From NCBI GenBank assembly GCA_904501855.1, contig CAJGCI010000115.1, positions 1 to 5,789 on the forward strand: 5,789 nt of DNA, given 5' to 3'. The first letter of the stretch is position 1, and every line of letters begins with the position of its first letter. Made by a program: the position numbers and the translations under genes. The notes under the pieces are model-generated. The model saw only the letters and a list, made by a program, of their open reading frames with translations, searched no databases and had not been told where the DNA came from. Source of the DNA: Oscillospiraceae bacterium. Its GTDB lineage: Bacteria > Bacillota > Clostridia > Oscillospirales > Oscillospiraceae. This document shows positions 4,708-5,789 of the stretch, one piece after another.

Positions 4708-5789
4708 GAAATTCCTTTCTCAAATCCCTGTCCCCGCCATTCCTGGCCGTCGGGAAGGATCCCGGGAATGTTGCCGCGGAACCGGTAGCTGCACCGGTCC
4801 AGCAGTTTCTTCGCCGCGTCGTTTCTGCGGTGGATCTCCACACGCACTGCTGTCTTGCCCAGGGCGCCGGCCAACACCTCCGCTTCCCGGATCATGCGGT
4901 CGGACAGTCCGGAGCCGCGGAAGCGCGGGATCACGGCAAAGCTGTCCAGGATACCGTAGCCCCCGTCGTAATGCCATTTGCCGTCCTGGATCTCGTCCAG
5001 GTGTTCCGCCGGTCCCTCCCGCAGGCAGAAGAACCCGGCAGGTTCCTCGCCGTGGAGGAAGATCCAGCACTCGCCGCACTGCACCGCCCAGCGGAGGTTC
5101 TCCTCCAGGGAAGGCAGCTCATGGACGAACAGCCGGTCCGCCTCTCCGGGCAGCAGGGACCGGACCATCTCCGTCAGCACGGGAAGGTCCTCTTCCGATG
5201 CCATCCTCAGTACGGTCTTTTCCGTCAGCGTCACCCGGTTTCTGTTCTTCTCGATCTCCTCCAGCAGTTTCCGGTCCTCTTTGGAGGACAGATCCGCCTT
5301 TTCGAACATGTCCGGACGCTTCTTCATGGTGCGCTCCAGGCTCATTCTGCGGCGCCAGCGGTCCACCTTGGCGTGATCTCCGCTGAGGAGCACTTCCGGC
5401 ACCCGTCTTCCCTGCCATTCCTCCGGCCGGGTGTACTGGGGGTATTCCAGAAGTCCGTCCCAGTGGCTCTCTTCCGTAAAGCAGATCTCCTCCGACAGCA
5501 CACCGGGGATCATGCGGCAGACGGAGTCCGCCACCGCCATGGCTGCGATCTCCCCGCCGGTGAGGACGAAGTCTCCCAGGGAGATCTCCTCATCCACGCA
5601 TTCCTCGATGAAACGCTCGTCGATGCCCTCGTAGTGGCCGCAGACCAGCACCAGCTGATCATAGTCCTCCGCCAGTCTCCGGGCCGTGGCCTGATCGTAG
5701 GGCCGGCCCTGGGGCGACATGTAGATCACACGGCGCCGGCAGTCCCCGGCGTCGCCGATGACGGCGTCCAGGCAGGATTTCAGCGGCTG
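4704..5789 (-). CDS. trmD: tRNA (guanine37-N1)-methyltransferase TrmD fused to a C-terminal GNAT acetyltransferase domain (5' end outside window)
   Basis: TrmD methylates N1 of G37 next to the anticodon, which prevents +1 frameshifting. The frame is open to the right edge: 361 residues are visible and roughly the first 80 are missing. TrmD part (about 1-182, visible numbering): VIYMSPQG (21-28), GHYEGIDERFIEE (51-63), the trefoil-knot SAM site LGDFVLTGGEIA (71-82), Arg92 in CRMIPGVL, catalytic-type Asp111 in WDGLLEYPQYTRP, and VPEVLLSGDHAK (130-141). Normal TrmD ends shortly after a segment like EDRKLLEEIEKNR (171-183). Here the frame continues for about 170 residues: TVLRMASEEDLP (192-203) resembles the start of a GNAT domain, followed by LDSFAVIPRFRGSGLSDRM (281-299) with the acetyl-CoA loop R-x-x-G-x-G, then VRVEIHRRNDAAKKLLDRC (315-333). 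An internal ATG at 5204 has no well-spaced ribosome binding site, so a true fusion is favoured. The acetylation target is unknown. The 3' end overlaps rsmA by four bases. Confidence 0.93.
   Translation of the reverse strand, partial: QPLKSCLDAVIGDAGDCRRRVIYMSPQGRPYDQATARRLAEDYDQLVLVCGHYEGIDERFIEECVDEEISLGDFVLTGGEIAAMAVADSVCRMIPGVLSEEICFTEESHWDGLLEYPQYTRPEEWQGRRVPEVLLSGDHAKVDRWRRRMSLERTMKKRPDMFEKADLSSKEDRKLLEEIEKNRNRVTLTEKTVLRMASEEDLPVLTEMVRSLLPGEADRLFVHELPSLEENLRWAVQCGECWIFLHGEEPAGFFCLREGPAEHLDEIQDGKWHYDGGYGILDSFAVIPRFRGSGLSDRMIREAEVLAGALGKTAVRVEIHRRNDAAKKLLDRCSYRFRGNIPGILPDGQEWRGQGFEKGIS

Noticed and set aside
3877..4788. Plus-strand open frame of 303 codons opposite rsmA
   Set aside because: It is also in codon register with the real gene on the opposite strand. 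Its residue composition is odd, rich in His, Arg, Leu and Gln, and no family is recognisable.
5202..5204. Internal ATG that could start a separate GNAT protein
   Set aside because: The only purine-rich stretch (GAGG) directly abuts the ATG with no spacer, and the upstream frame is continuous with TrmD, so a fusion is the simpler reading.
4334..5386. Plus-strand open frame of 350 codons opposite trmD-GNAT and rsmA
   Set aside because: It is very rich in Ser, Arg, Pro and Gly, typical of a shadow frame in GC-rich coding sequence, and it crosses two well-supported genes.

Overview
The window looks like a chromosomal housekeeping segment from a Firmicute, most likely a moderately GC-rich member of the Clostridia. 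The reasons are a YerC-type TrpR-family regulator, a pyruvate phosphate dikinase close in sequence to the clostridial enzymes, strong AAAGGA/AAGGAG/GGAGGTG ribosome binding sites, and GC-rich genes separated by AT-rich spacers. I see no rRNA, tRNA, CRISPR array, insertion sequence or phage gene. The genus cannot be fixed from the sequence alone.

Layout, left to right. (1) Positions 1-234, minus strand: the N-terminal 78 codons of a YerC/YecD-family regulator that runs off the left edge. (2) Positions 235-447: a divergent intergenic region with a promoter-like element for each flanking gene. Between them lies a GC-rich patch made of three tandem CCCGG heptads. (3) Positions 448-906, plus strand: a short NfeD-type membrane protein, closed by a strong terminator at 924-951. 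(4) A second terminator at 958-990, facing the other way, ends the minus-strand gene ppdK (1017-3665). (5) Positions 3666-3849: the ppdK leader, with a weak promoter candidate and several dyads. (6) Positions 3850-4707, minus strand: rsmA (ksgA). (7) Positions 4704-5789, minus strand: trmD, open to the right edge and fused in frame to a C-terminal GNAT acetyltransferase domain. Its stop codon overlaps the rsmA start in ATGA.

The right half is an RNA-modification unit. TrmD methylates G37 of tRNA and RsmA dimethylates two adenosines of 16S rRNA, and the two are translationally coupled. The GNAT domain adds a probable acetyl-CoA-dependent activity of unknown target. ppdK, downstream on the same strand, links PEP and pyruvate metabolism; it has its own leader, though I see no terminator between rsmA and ppdK. 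nfeD appears to be a single-gene transcription unit.

The most unusual item is the TrmD-GNAT fusion. The next is a composite motif (ATTGAGTTAA, 27-28 bases, GGTCCCC) found upstream of both nfeD and ppdK in the same orientation relative to each gene. I do not see a clear new defence or mobile system here.
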